A stretch of 64,000 nucleotides of DNA from Ceratopteris richardii (Eukaryota; Streptophyta; Polypodiopsida; Polypodiales; Pteridaceae), in contig CM035420.1 in assembly GCA_020310875.1 (NCBI GenBank), positions 185,196,880-185,260,879 on the forward strand, given 5' to 3'. A program made the position numbers and the translations under genes. Positions 21,401 to 30,549 of this stretch are shown piece after piece (positions within the stretch are counted from its first letter, which is position 1; every line of letters begins with the position of its first letter). The notes under the pieces were generated by a model. It did not search any database. It had not been told where the DNA came from and saw nothing but the letters and a program-made list of their open reading frames with translations.

Positions 21401-23867
21401 CCTCATGTTTACCTGCCTTTTCCCTACATACCTTCTTAGTGGCGCTAAGTGTTGAATTTTGATTATCTGATTCAATTGGAGATTTCTGTCCTTCCGGAGG
21501 TGCCTGCAAAAAATAAGCTTGACTTCCTTGCTTACTCTTTTCTATTTTGTTCAAGTGAAGAACATCAGTTTTTCCCTCTTCCCGTCCTCCTTGTGTTGCT
21601 TCTGCAAAATCTTCATTTACCTCACATATCTCCACTGTGCAGCATTCTGCACTTCCCATCATCCAACTTAATAGGGCATCATCTTCTGAAGGCATTACCT
21701 GAGTTTCCATTGCATATCCAGTAGCCTTGTTGATGTCTGATCCTTCTTCCAAATGTATCTGTAATTGATTGTTAGTACATGTGGAAATCCATAACTTGTT
21801 CTTTCCCCAATCCTGTAGAGCCTTTGCTTGCCTTAGCCAAGGCCTTCCCAGGAGTAGAGGGTATGAGGTCTCCTGAGGCAGGGCAATAACAACAAAGTCT
21901 AAAACAAAATGACAACCCTGCACTATCATAAGTACCTTTTCAACAATGCCCACTGGTGCAACCCGACGTTGATCTGCTAAGGTGACTGTGAAGGGTGCTG
22001 CCTTTGTGGGATTGAGCCTTAGTTTCTTCATAGTGAAATCAGGCATCAAATTGATGCCGGAACCTCCATCTATAATAACACCTGCTAGAGCTTCATCCTT
22101 GATTAAAACGGATAATCTTGAGCTCTGATAATCAGCCAAGGGTGCAGGAGGAAAGTCCACCATAAAACCATCTATGCTAGGAGGTGGGCACAAGCATGCA
22201 GAATGTATAATCTTCAGCAGATCACTTCTTACTTTAGGATCTATCTTTATGAGTTGATACAGGCTAATCTTATGATGAATACCTTTCAAAATTTCTTCAA
22301 TGTCCACTTCTTGCTTGCCTTCAGAAGTACTCGTTGGTTGATCTTTTAGCAAAGTAGTTGCCCTCTCATAAGCTTCTTCCATTTCTTCTTGGTCCTTCCA
22401 TCCCACCCTCTTTTCTACAACTCTATCTTTGAGTCCTTGTTGTTCCTCCTTTTGGGCTACTGCCGCTTGCCTGGCTCTGGTCATCATTGGCATGGATGAA
22501 GATGAAACAACATAAGATTGAGCGGTCATACCTTCTACTGGTGGGGAGACTGCAATCATGTGAATTGGAGCCGGACGACCTCTTGGGCAATCTCTGGTGT
22601 AGTGATCCTTAGCATCTGGACAATGCTGACAAGGGGGTGCATCCTCTGGAAGAGAACACCTGTTCTGCATATGGCCATACTCCCCACAACGGTAACACAT
22701 TAGGGGCCTATTGTATCTAGGCCGAGTTGGGCGGGTCTCTTCTCTATTAGGTGCATTAGCAGTGCTAGCATAATATGAATCTACACCTTGATGGTTACCT
22801 CGCTGTTGTGTCCCCTTAAGGTAGTAGCAGTCTCTTGCCTCATGACCCTCTTTGCCACAGAACTGACAACTGACTCTGTTAGGACAATTTACATTGGAAT
22901 GTCCATTATTATTACATATTGTACACCAAACCTGTCTTCGTATGTCTTGGGTAGTCCGCAAGTCTTCAAGCTCACGCCTAAGTTGAGACACTTCATCCAC
23001 ATTATGAGTTGAGAGTGGCGGTATGACCTTCTCTTCTTGGCGACTTTGCTGCATCCTTAAGGCTTCCAACTCCTTCCTGAGTTGCCCGATCGGATCCAAA
23101 TCGGATGCATAATTTGGTTGAGACTCTACTTCAAAATGTATTCTAGCCTCCTCAATGCGTGATGCAGTTGCAACAAAATCATCAAGTGTTGCATCTAGTC
23201 TGAGGGATTCCCGAAGCTTTTGTTGAGATGACTTAGGCAGAGCCTTCTCAATCCATTTTTTGACTAAAAAATCACCTGGAGCATGAGGCAAACGAGAAAC
23301 AAGTGCTTTAGTTCTTGTGTGCAATTCATGGAAGGATTCACCTGCTCGTAATTTTAGGTTCTCTAGCTGATCTAGAGCTCGTTCTGAGGAGTCGCTTGGT
23401 CGAAATGTCCGCGAGAATGCCGCTTTTAGTGCCTCCCACATAGTGAAGTGCCCATCTGCATACTGGCTATACCATTTGTCTGCAAGGCCTTCCAATGTAG
23501 ATGGAAAGAGCACCAACATTGCATCCTCCCGGTTCTGCAATCCTCTTCCACGACATAATGAGACAAATCTCCTCACGTGGTCATCTGCATCTTCATAAGC
23601 CAATCCTTTAAATGTAGGAAACTTGATGTTCAACCTAGAGAGTAAATGGGAAAGATCCTCAATTGGTGCCGGCGCTTCTTCTGAAGTATCAGAGGAAAAA
23701 TCTAAGGTTCTCCTATGTTTCTCTTTTGATAATGGTGTTACTCCCAAATCAATGGATAGATTCAAGGATGGTGGAGGAGAGGTAGGCTCACTGGTTGTGG
23801 TTATTTCTAACTTGTTGAGACGCTTCCGTTCACGATGAGACTCCTTGTCCGCCCGCGTATGGGTCAT
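18420..23867 (-). CDS. Element D gag-pol polyprotein (1815 aa)
   Basis: Begins at ATG (MTHTRADKES) only 73 nt inside the 5' LTR. In order: gag domain (about 75-215); a cluster of four zinc-knuckle-like motifs (315-430: CTICNNNGHSNVNC, CQFCGKEGHEARDC, CYRCGEYGHMQNRC, CQHCPDAKDHYTRDC); retropepsin with IIDGGSGIN and PLLLGRPWL (about 595-700). The RT (about 965-1145) has GFSGYNQIAI and an FMDDFSVF active-site box near 1112, a form typical of Athila/Tat. RNase H follows (HTDASLHAVG, about 1255-1345), then a single integrase zinc module of spacing H-x3-H-x30-C-x2-C. The integrase core has its acidic triad near 1544, 1606 and 1642, and the integrase end has KWIGPYTVIKVLPHGAV. There is no chromodomain and no extra reading frame. 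The frame looks whole. Confidence 0.95.
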   Translation of the reverse strand: MTHTRADKESHRERKRLNKLEITTTSEPTSPPPSLNLSIDLGVTPLSKEKHRRTLDFSSDTSEEAPAPIEDLSHLLSRLNIKFPTFKGLAYEDADDHVRRFVSLCRGRGLQNREDAMLVLFPSTLEGLADKWYSQYADGHFTMWEALKAAFSRTFRPSDSSERALDQLENLKLRAGESFHELHTRTKALVSRLPHAPGDFLVKKWIEKALPKSSQQKLRESLRLDATLDDFVATASRIEEARIHFEVESQPNYASDLDPIGQLRKELEALRMQQSRQEEKVIPPLSTHNVDEVSQLRRELEDLRTTQDIRRQVWCTICNNNGHSNVNCPNRVSCQFCGKEGHEARDCYYLKGTQQRGNHQGVDSYYASTANAPNREETRPTRPRYNRPLMCYRCGEYGHMQNRCSLPEDAPPCQHCPDAKDHYTRDCPRGRPAPIHMIAVSPPVEGMTAQSYVVSSSSMPMMTRARQAAVAQKEEQQGLKDRVVEKRVGWKDQEEMEEAYERATTLLKDQPTSTSEGKQEVDIEEILKGIHHKISLYQLIKIDPKVRSDLLKIIHSACLCPPPSIDGFMVDFPPAPLADYQSSRLSVLIKDEALAGVIIDGGSGINLMPDFTMKKLRLNPTKAAPFTVTLADQRRVAPVGIVEKVLMIVQGCHFVLDFVVIALPQETSYPLLLGRPWLRQAKALQDWGKNKLWISTCTNNQLQIHLEEGSDINKATGYAMETQVMPSEDDALLSWMMGSAECCTVEICEVNEDFAEATQGGREEGKTDVLHLNKIEKSKQGSQAYFLQAPPEGQKSPIESDNQNSTLSATKKVCREKAGKHEESDDFMLAGPERDKVVPASGEDNCNLQELPFSNIPLGWIKEQIVDHKLNSAPAYSGDELSSESNSEKFVQEVNLGDEENPQMVHLASWLWHYPPLLQKVTSLLFTYKSVFAWSYKDLTGIPEELGLHRIPLVEGASPARSRPYRLNPKYAEAVKLEITKLEEAGIIVPVEHSRWLSSMVIVPKKNGKIRVCVDFRALNKVTIQDGFPQPFTEQVLEEVAGHSLYSFLDGFSGYNQIAIHPEDRDKTAFVTPWGTYVYTRMAFGLKNAPASFNRTMYLILGKWLTSFLRIFMDDFSVFSGTDKRAIVQDFNNHLDNLKEIFEQCLKTGLKLNPAKCHFLVTKGTLLGHIVSVEGITVDPAKITAILSMPIPQSPKEVQSFLGHARYHRRFIRMYSEIAKPLSRLTSKNVPFSWTPEAEKAFCELKLRLCTAPLLTVPNWSLEFHVHTDASLHAVGAVLAQPSSQKIDQPIVYASRLLTKAERNYSTTEREGLAIVFALQKFRHYLLGVHFIVITDHQPLKYLINKPRVAGRIWRWLLLFQEFNFDIHIKPGKEHYMADQVSRTAMSEKATSINDELVDSNLFLVTVRIGWYDEILHVLTTGKIPEHLTPVEKRRLLLKTKAYSLINGNLYKYCQDDILRRCVYPEEVNLLLEAAHSEGHLKGEELAHRIIHKGLWWPHIFKDAIKFAKECHICQRCAPAPTRLNFQPLVISTGWLPFERWGLDFIGPISPTGQPGGKKYILMATCYATKWIEAKATVDCTALTVAKFMYKRIFSRFGCPLEITSDRGTHFVNQLLQFIFDRYKIFHKKSCAYYPRANGQAESSNKILMGLLRKLAFDHQSSWPLALIGAIWAFRTTKRGTTGETPFRLVYGKEALAPFEFIIRKEIGIKTIEIEPPIQRLVALEEYREGAMQKLQVTQEERKRRHDRYLRSNEVQEGSMVLVHQVPAIPTKLAPKWIGPYTVIKVLPHGAVHLEDLQGKRIPLVNISRVKKYLT

Positions 23868-23920
23868 GTACCTACTCGCAAATACAATAGGGCGACAATC
23901 CTCTCACAGAAATGCAAGTG

Positions 23921-23937
23921 TCCCACCGGGCGTGCCA
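23921..23937 (-). other. Primer binding site of element D (tRNA not assigned)
   Basis: On the minus strand TGGCACGCCCGGTGGGA begins 3 nt inside the 5' LTR. The TGG start fits a tRNA CCA end. It matches neither initiator tRNA-Met nor tRNA-Asp, and I could not assign the tRNA from memory. Confidence 0.7.
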
Positions 23938-23940
23938 AAC

Positions 23941-26900
23941 TGTAGAGGAGGTACTGGGGTATCCGCTTTTAACAAAAGGTAGAAAATGGAGATTAACACA
24001 TCCAGTACGTCACCTACTCAAAGGGGGGTTCTCTTTAGGGAAGTATACCCTTTAACATTTCTGTGAGTAGGCCGACAACGAGAATTTTACAAAAAAATGG
24101 TAAATGCTTCACAATTATGGACAACCAATAACAAATGAAGACTGTACTCTGCCTGATTCAAACCAGATGATTACAGAGTTGGGCAATTGATATATGATGC
24201 TCACAAGTGTAAACTTAGGTCTAACAAGCCACAAGCTAAGGGCTGACAGATCACCCGAATAGTAAACACACCAATACAAAAGTTTCTCCTATCTGCATAA
24301 GGACCACTGATATGCAGACTAAATCAGAACAATACAAGTGGTAAGATCTTCTCAAGAGAATAGAGCGCAATCTACCACACGGGCTCACGGATAAGAAGAA
24401 GAATCCAAGCTACCCTTTTACACTATAGTGCTCATAGCCCTTCACTGAGAAGCCTCCCCTCTGTATACAAAACAGAGTAGCTCCCACAGTAGACTTGAAA
24501 CCACCAAGTGCAAGAGAGGTCTTCTGCACAATCTTGTACATGTACTCCAGTGTGTGTTGTCGTAGCCCAAATGAGCACAAATCCTTTGATTTTATAGGCC
24601 CCCAATAGGCCAAGAGAGCCTTGCCGAATCTTCACGTCCACTGATCACGCGCCGGTTAACCACCCAAAATTGGAGGGGTAGGTCAATTATTCTCTTGATT
24701 TGAATTGGATCCACAAAAATAGGTAGTCGTCGTGAATGGTTGGCGGCAACATTTGTTCATCCACTTTTACTTTTAACAATTCACTTTTATCTTTTCCCTT
24801 GTCATTGAAAATGAAAGTATGGAGCATTTGAAGCTCTCTAAGAGCACTTTATGGTTTTGTCCTTATCGCTGACATATGCATTTGTTTGGTATCTCAATAT
24901 AAAGTTATTAATATGAGATCCTTCATCTTGTTATAAACACAGGCAAACCTTTTCCCTCCTGTTACAAGGAACTTGTACCTTCACCGCATTCTCTCCAGGA
25001 AGTCAACACCAAAGCCTTACGATTGCAACATATAATGCATGAAGCGATCCGCCACGCTTTCCAGGGACAAACTATAATCGACTTTGCAGAGAAGAAGCAG
25101 ATAATGTTGTGTTTCTCGGAGCATTCAAGAGATGAGATATGGTGAGGGGAGGGGAGGGGGCGGCGGGGGATGGTGGTGAGGGGAGGGGAGGGGGTGCGCA
25201 TGGAGGGAGTGAGGTGGAGGGGGATAGTGGTGAGGGGAGGGGAGGGGGGTGGTGGGGGATAGTGGTGAGGGGAGGGGAGGGGGGTGGCGGGGGATGGTGG
25301 TGAGGGGAGGGGAGGGGGTTGGCGGGGCTGTGGGGGTGTGAGGAGGAGGGAGGGTGGTGGGATGTGGGGGGGCTCGCGGGGGTGAGTGGTGAGGGCGGGG
25401 GTGAGTGGAGGGGGAGGGAGTGCGCATGGAGGGAGTGAGGTGGAGGGGGATAGTGGTGAGGGGAGGGGAGGGGGTGGCGGGGGATAGAGGTGAGGCGAGG
25501 GGAGGGGGGTGGCGGGGGATGGTGGTGAGGGGAGGGGAGGGGGTTGGCGGGGCTGTGGGGGTGTGAGGAGGAGGGAGGGTGGTGGGATGTGGGGGGGGCT
25601 CGCGGGGGTGAGTGGTGAGGGCGGGGGTGAGTGGAGGGGGAGGGAGTGCGCATGGAGGGAGTGAGGTGGAGGGGGATAGTGGTGAGGGGAGGGGAGGGGG
25701 GTGGCGGGGGATAGTGGTGAGGGGAGGGGAGGGGGGTGGCGGGGGATGGTGGTGAGGGGAGGGGAGGGGGTTGGCGGGGCTATGGGGGTGTGAGGAGGAG
25801 GGAGGGTGGTGGGATGTGGGTGGGCTCGTGGGGGTGAGTGGTGAGGGCCGGGTTGAGTGGAGGGGGAGGGAGTGCGCATGGAGGGAGTGAGGTGGAGGGG
25901 GATAGTGGTGAGGGGAGGGGAGGGGGGTGGCGGGGGATAGCGGTGAGGCGAGGGGAGGGGGGTGGCGGGGGATGGTGGTGAGGGGAGGGGAGGGGGTTGG
26001 CGGGGCTGTGGGGGTGTGAGGAGGAGGGAGGGTGGTGGGATGTGGGGGGGCTCGCGGGGGTGAGTGGTGAGGGCGGGGGTGAGTGGAGGGGGAGGGAGTG
26101 CGCATGGAGGGAGTGAGGTGGAGGGGGATAGTGGTGAGGGGAGGGGAGGGGGGTGGCGGCGGATAGTGGTGAGGGGAGGGGAGGGGGGTGGCGGGGGATG
26201 GTGGTGAGGGGAGGGGAGGGGGTTGGCGGGGCTGTGGGGGTGTGAGGAGGAGGGAGGGTGGTGGGATGTGGGGGGGCTCGCGGGGGTGAGTGGTGAGGGC
26301 GGGGGTGAGTGGAGGGGGAGGGAGTGCGCATGGAGGGAGTGAGGTGGAGGGGGATAGTGGTGAGGGGAGGGGAGGGGGTGGCGGGGGATAGTGGTGAGAG
26401 GAGGGGAGGGGGGTGGCGGGGGATGGTGGTGAGGGGAGGGGAGGGGGTTGGCGGGGCTGTGGGGGTGTGAGGAGGAGGGAGGGTGGTGGGATGTGGGGGG
26501 GCTCGCGGGGGTGAGTGGTGAGGGCGGGGGTGAGTGGAGGGGGAGGGAGTGCGCATGGAGGGAGTGAGGTGGAGGGGGATAGTGGTGAGGGGAGGGGAGG
26601 GGGTGGCGGGGGATAGAGGTGAGGCGAGGGGAGGGGGGTGGCGGGGGATGGTGGTGAGGGGAGGGGAGGGGGTTGGCGGGGCTGTGGGGGTGTGAGGAGG
26701 AGGGAGGGTGGTGGGATGTGGGGGGGGCTCGCGGGGGTGAGTGGTGAGGGCGGGGGTGAGTGGAGGGGGAGGGAGTGCGCATGGAGGGAGTGAGGTGGAG
26801 GGGGATAGTGGTGAGGGGAGGGGAGGGGGGTGGTGGGGGATAGTGGTGAGGGGAGGGGAGGGGGGTGGCGGGGGATGGTGGTGAGGGGAGGGGAGGGGGT

Positions 26901-27938
26901 TGGCGGGGCTGTGGGGGTGTGAGGAGGAGGGAGGGTGGTGGGATGTGGGGGGGCTCGCGGGGGTGAGTGGTGAGGGCCGGGGTGAGTGGAGGGGGAGGGA
27001 GTGCGCATGGAGGGAGTGAGGTGGAGGGGGATAGTGGTGAGGGGAGGGGAGGGGGGTGGCGGGGGATATTGGTGAGGCGAGGGGAGGGGGGTGGCGGGGG
27101 ATGGTGGTGAGGGGAGGGGAGGGGGTTGGCGGGGCTGTGGGGGTGTGAGGAGGAGGGAGGGTGGTGGGATGTGGGGGGGCTCGCGGGGGTGAGTGGTGAG
27201 GGCGGGGGTGAGTGGAGGGGGAGGGAGTGCGCATGGAGGGAGTGAGGTGGAGGGGGATAGTGGTGAGGGGAGGGGAGGGGGGTGGCGGGGGATAGTGGTG
27301 AGGGGAGGGGAGGGGGGTGGCGGGCGATGGTGGTGAGGGGAGGGGAGGGGGTTGGCGGGGCTGTGGGGGTGTGAGGAGGAGGGAGGGTGGTGGGATGTGG
27401 GGGGGCTCGCGGGGGTGAGTGGTGAGGGCGGGGGTGAGTGGAGGGGGAGGGAGTGCGCATGGAGGGAGTGAGGTGGAGGGGGATAGTGGTGAGGGGAGGG
27501 GAGGGGGTGGCGGGGGATAGTGGTGAGGGGAGGGGAGGGGGGTGGCGGGGGATGGTGGTGAGGGGAGGGGAGGGGGTTGGCGGGGCTGTGGGGGTGTGAG
27601 GAGGAGGGAGGGTGGTGGGATGTGGGGAGGCTCGCGGGGGTGTGAGGAGAGGAAGAGAGAGAAAAAGGAAAGAGACCGAGAGGGGGAAAGAGAGAGGGAG
27701 AGTAGAAAAAAGAGAGTGAGGGATGAGAGAGAAAGGGATAGAGTGAGAGACCGGAAGAGGAAAGAGAAAGAGAGAGAGGGGAAAAAAGAGGGAGATAGAC
27801 AGAGAGGATAACAAATCAGCTGAGGAAGTACTGAAATGAAAGCAACATATGCCCGAAACATGAGCATGTCCAAGAAATGGAACGGCCATTCCCCGAAGCT
27901 ACAGCCCAAGCACCTGACAGCCCAAGGCATCTACTACA
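23941..27938 (-). repeat. 5' LTR of element D
   Basis: 3998-bp partner of 15204-18293 with the same order of segments; the minisatellite spans about 25140-27640. Confidence 0.93.
25140..27640 (-). repeat. G-rich 226-bp minisatellite in the right LTR of D (about 11 units)
   Basis: Same unit and landmark as the left array, seen about 11 times from near 25194 to near 27452. The four extra units (904 bp) account for the 908-bp difference between the LTRs. Confidence 0.92.
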
Positions 27939-27943
27939 AGAAG
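27939..27943. repeat. Right target-site duplication of element D (AGAAG)
   Basis: Perfect copy of 15199-15203 after the terminal CTACA. Confidence 0.94.
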
Positions 27944-28723
27944 TCTGCCCCCTACCACCCACAAGCTAATGGACAAGCCGAAAGCACAAACAAGATTCTG
28001 TGTAATGTGTTGACCAAGTTAGTGAATAATAAACGCTCTGATTGGGACAAATAGCTACACCATGCTGTTTGGGCATACCGAGTCGCCTACAAAACAGTAC
28101 TCCAAGCCACTCCCTTTCAGATGGTATTTGGTCAAAATGCAGTGCTACCGTTGGACTTCTTAATACCTACATTGAAAGTGGCACAAGAGCATGAATGGAC
28201 GGGTCACGAACTCTCCTCAAGACTTTTTGACCTTGAACGATTAGGAGAAACAAGACTGAGAGCGGCTGCAGGGATATATGCAGCTAAGAAACGACAGAAG
28301 GCATGCTTTGATGTCCACGTTAAGGATAAAGGTTTGAAGGCAGGCGACCTAGTACTAGTATACACGTTGAAACAACATGCGAGGAAACTGGAGAAGAGAG
28401 GCTACGGACCCATGATCATTAATAGAATCTCAACGAGTGGGGCGGTACAGCTAGCCACCTTAGAAGGTGATATTCTTCCGAGCTACATAAGCGGATGCAG
28501 CGTCAAGCTGTATCAGGAACCTCTCACAGAGGAAATGCTAAGTCGACTCAATACTGCTAAGAAACGCAAAGAAGAAGAAAAGCGAATTCGAGAAGAAGCC
28601 CAAGCAGAAGCCTTAGAGCGCATATGGAGAATGAAATTAAGAAGACAAGGTAGAGAGCAACCTGTGCCAGATGCATATGCAGATCAAGGATATCACGTGG
28701 CTATGTGTGAAGTTTCAGGTATC

Positions 28724-28728
28724 AGCTC
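28724..28728. repeat. Left target-site duplication of element C (AGCTC)
   Basis: AGCTC precedes TGTTGGCAT and recurs at 46107-46111. Confidence 0.95.
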
Positions 28729-29298
28729 TGTTGGCATACAAAGCAATAAAGGAGTCATGCACAATACGGCAACAAGGCCAGATCATTTTTTCCCATAGAT
28801 TATGTACAACCCAAGTGATTTTAATCACTACACAAACATTGTAAATCCCGTTTTTGGTAGATTAGACTCCATTTTGTGCAAGCCGAGGAGTCCTCGAGCT
28901 TGAGGAGTATTAGAAGTACCATCGTACCAAATTTCATAATTTTTAGACTTCGTTTGAGCCCTCAAATAAGCCCTGGAACCTAATTTTTAACTAGGCCGGA
29001 CACTAGGTCTGGACAGGGCCAAAAGCTAGTCAAAAACTATAAAAAGAGCTAGAGAGCTCATTTTTGAGGTTAGATTGTAATTGAAATGAATTTGTAAAGA
29101 GCATTTTGAAAGTAATCTAAAAGCTCCATTGATTCTCACTCTTTGTCTTACTGTGTGTGCGCGTGTGTGTGTATGTGTGTGCATGTTAGTGTGCTTCTCA
29201 CTCACGCACTTGTGCCGCCACTTGCTCGAGGTCTTCATACCATCCTCACGTCTTCCCGGATTGACATTAAAGGAGGTGCTACTCATCACTGAGCTACA
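28729..29298 (+). repeat. 5' LTR of element C
   Basis: 570 bp, TGTTGGCAT...GAGCTACA. It has the AGTGAT/ATCACT inverted repeat at 28814-28829, TATAAAAA at 29038-29045, GAGCT-AGAG-AGCTC at 29046-29059, and a TG-rich run near 29155-29190. Confidence 0.96.
29038..29059 (+). promoter_or_regulatory. LTR core promoter of element C
   Basis: TATAAAAA followed directly by the inverted repeat GAGCT-AGAG-AGCTC, as in B and E. Transcription would be expected to begin some 30 nt downstream of the box, in the GAGGTTAGATTG region. Confidence 0.65.
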
Positions 29299-29306
29299 CC
29301 AAATTT

Positions 29307-29328
29307 TGGCGCCGTTGCCGGGGATCGA
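29307..29328 (+). other. Primer binding site of element C (tRNA-Asp)
   Basis: TGGCGCCGTTGCCGGGGA plus the next four bases is, from memory of plant tRNA-Asp, an exact complement of its 3' 22 nt. It starts 8 nt after the LTR. Confidence 0.92.
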
Positions 29329-29351
29329 GCTTTGAGGACGAGCGTGTGATG

Positions 29352-29358
29352 GTAAGAC
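29352..29358 (+). promoter_or_regulatory. Candidate 5' splice site in the leader of element C
   Basis: GTAAGAC in the block GCGTGTGATGGTAAGAC, kept in A and B at the same distance from the primer site. It could be joined to the acceptor-like site before ORF2. Splicing is inference. Confidence 0.45.
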
Positions 29359-29790
29359 GTAGAGTTGACGCGTTGGAGTCATAGGTATTTTCTTCACTCT
29401 CATCGGTTTTCTTTTACTTTCTTCACCTTCTTCATCATCATCATCACCATCTCCCATGTCCATCTCCATCATCGCAAAAATTTCAGTTTTTTGACTATAT
29501 CCCCACCTCCATCTCATTTCCCTCATTTCACTTGTGAGAGAGAGCGAGAGAGCGAATTTGCATTCGCTGTTTTTTGCATGTTTCTTGAGCTATTTTGCAG
29601 GTTTTTTGCTGTACCATCATCCCCAGCAGTGTGCGCAGGTACGACAGGCTCTGCACAGGTCCCGGGGCGACAATCTCTGTCTATCGCGACAGACACAAAA
29701 TCTTAACATTTTGTGAATGCATGATTAGCACTGTAACCTACACCTTGAGGGCACTCTAGATCACTTAAAGTTTTTCAAAAATTTGCGTTT

Positions 29791-30549
29791 TTTCTGTCTA
29801 TCGCGACAGACAGCGTCTATCGCGACAGACACCGTCTATCGCGACAGACACCGTCTATCGCGACAGACACCGTCTATCGCGACAGACCGAATTTCACGAC
29901 AGATACCGTCTATCGCGACAGACACCGTCTATCGCGACAGACAGAGACCCACGACAGATACCGTCTATCGCGACAGACACCGTCTATCGCGACAGACAGA
30001 AATCCGCGACAGATACCGTCTATCGCGACAGACACCGTCTATCGCGACAGACAGAGACCCACGACAGATACCGTCTATCGCGACAGACACCGTCTATCGC
30101 GACAGACAGAATTTCGCGACAGATACCGTCTATCGCGACAGACACCGTCTATCGCGACAGACAGAAATCCGCGACAGATACCGTCTATCGCGACAGACAC
30201 CGTCTATCGCGACAGACAGAAATCCGCGACAGATACCGTCTATCGCGACAGACACCGTCTATCGCGACAGACAGAATTTCGCGACAGATACCGTCTATCG
30301 CGACAGACACCGTCTATCGCGACAGACAGAAATCCGTGACAGATACCGTCTATCGCGACAGACACCGTCTATCGCGACAGACAGAGACCCACGACAGATA
30401 CCGTCTATCGCGACAGACACCGTCTATCGCGACAGACAGAAATCCGTGACAGATACCGTCTATCGGGACAGACACCGTCTATCGCGACAGACAGAAATCC
30501 GCGACAGATACCGTCTATCGCGACAGACACCGTCTATCGCGATAGACAG
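29791..30549 (+). repeat. Leader tandem repeat of element C (19-bp unit in 55-bp higher-order unit)
   Basis: The basic unit ACCGTCTATCGCGACAGAC occurs more than 25 times, grouped from about 29880 into a 55-bp higher-order unit (two exact copies and one degenerate copy such as AGAAATCCGCGACAGAT). Almost every unit has TCGCGA. The long open frame across it is a by-product of the repeat. Confidence 0.95.

Larger units (their letters stand above)
15204..27938 (-). mobile_element. Ty3/Gypsy element D (12.7 kb, Tat/Athila-like), inserted in element B
   Basis: Minus-strand element with termini TGTAG...CTACA, flanked by perfect AGAAG duplications (15199-15203 and 27939-27943). Its LTRs are 3090 bp (15204-18293) and 3998 bp (23941-27938). 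The size difference is explained by a 226-bp G-rich minisatellite with about four more units in the right LTR. Elsewhere the LTRs differ at roughly nine sites over some 1.2 kb compared, under 1 percent. The interior has a single open gag-pol frame. It looks whole and recent. It belongs to a different family from A/B/C, with different knuckles, primer site and LTR. Confidence 0.95.
27939..28728 (+). pseudogene. Element B pol, middle part (integrase end) between D and C
   Basis: Begins with the AGAAG duplication of D and continues the integrase core (SAPYHPQANGQAEST, near 27945). The C-terminal domain follows (KAGDLVLVYTLKQHARKLEK, ISTSGAVQLATLEGD), then a charged Lys/Glu-rich helix. It stops at 28728, where C inserted. 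The corresponding part of C is at about 39145-39925. Confidence 0.93.

Noticed and set aside
18420-23867. A host gene on the minus strand
   Set aside because: Complete gag, protease, RT, RNase H and integrase order between two LTRs identifies it as element D.
24962-27930. Pro-rich frames of up to 975 residues in the right D LTR
   Set aside because: Same minisatellite artefact as in the left LTR.
29307-29328. tRNA gene fragment
   Set aside because: It is the complement of only the 3' end of tRNA-Asp placed just inside an LTR, that is, a primer binding site.
29791-30549. CRISPR-like array
   Set aside because: Repeats are contiguous and the intervening bits are few and recurrent, not unique spacers; the context is a plant retrotransposon leader.
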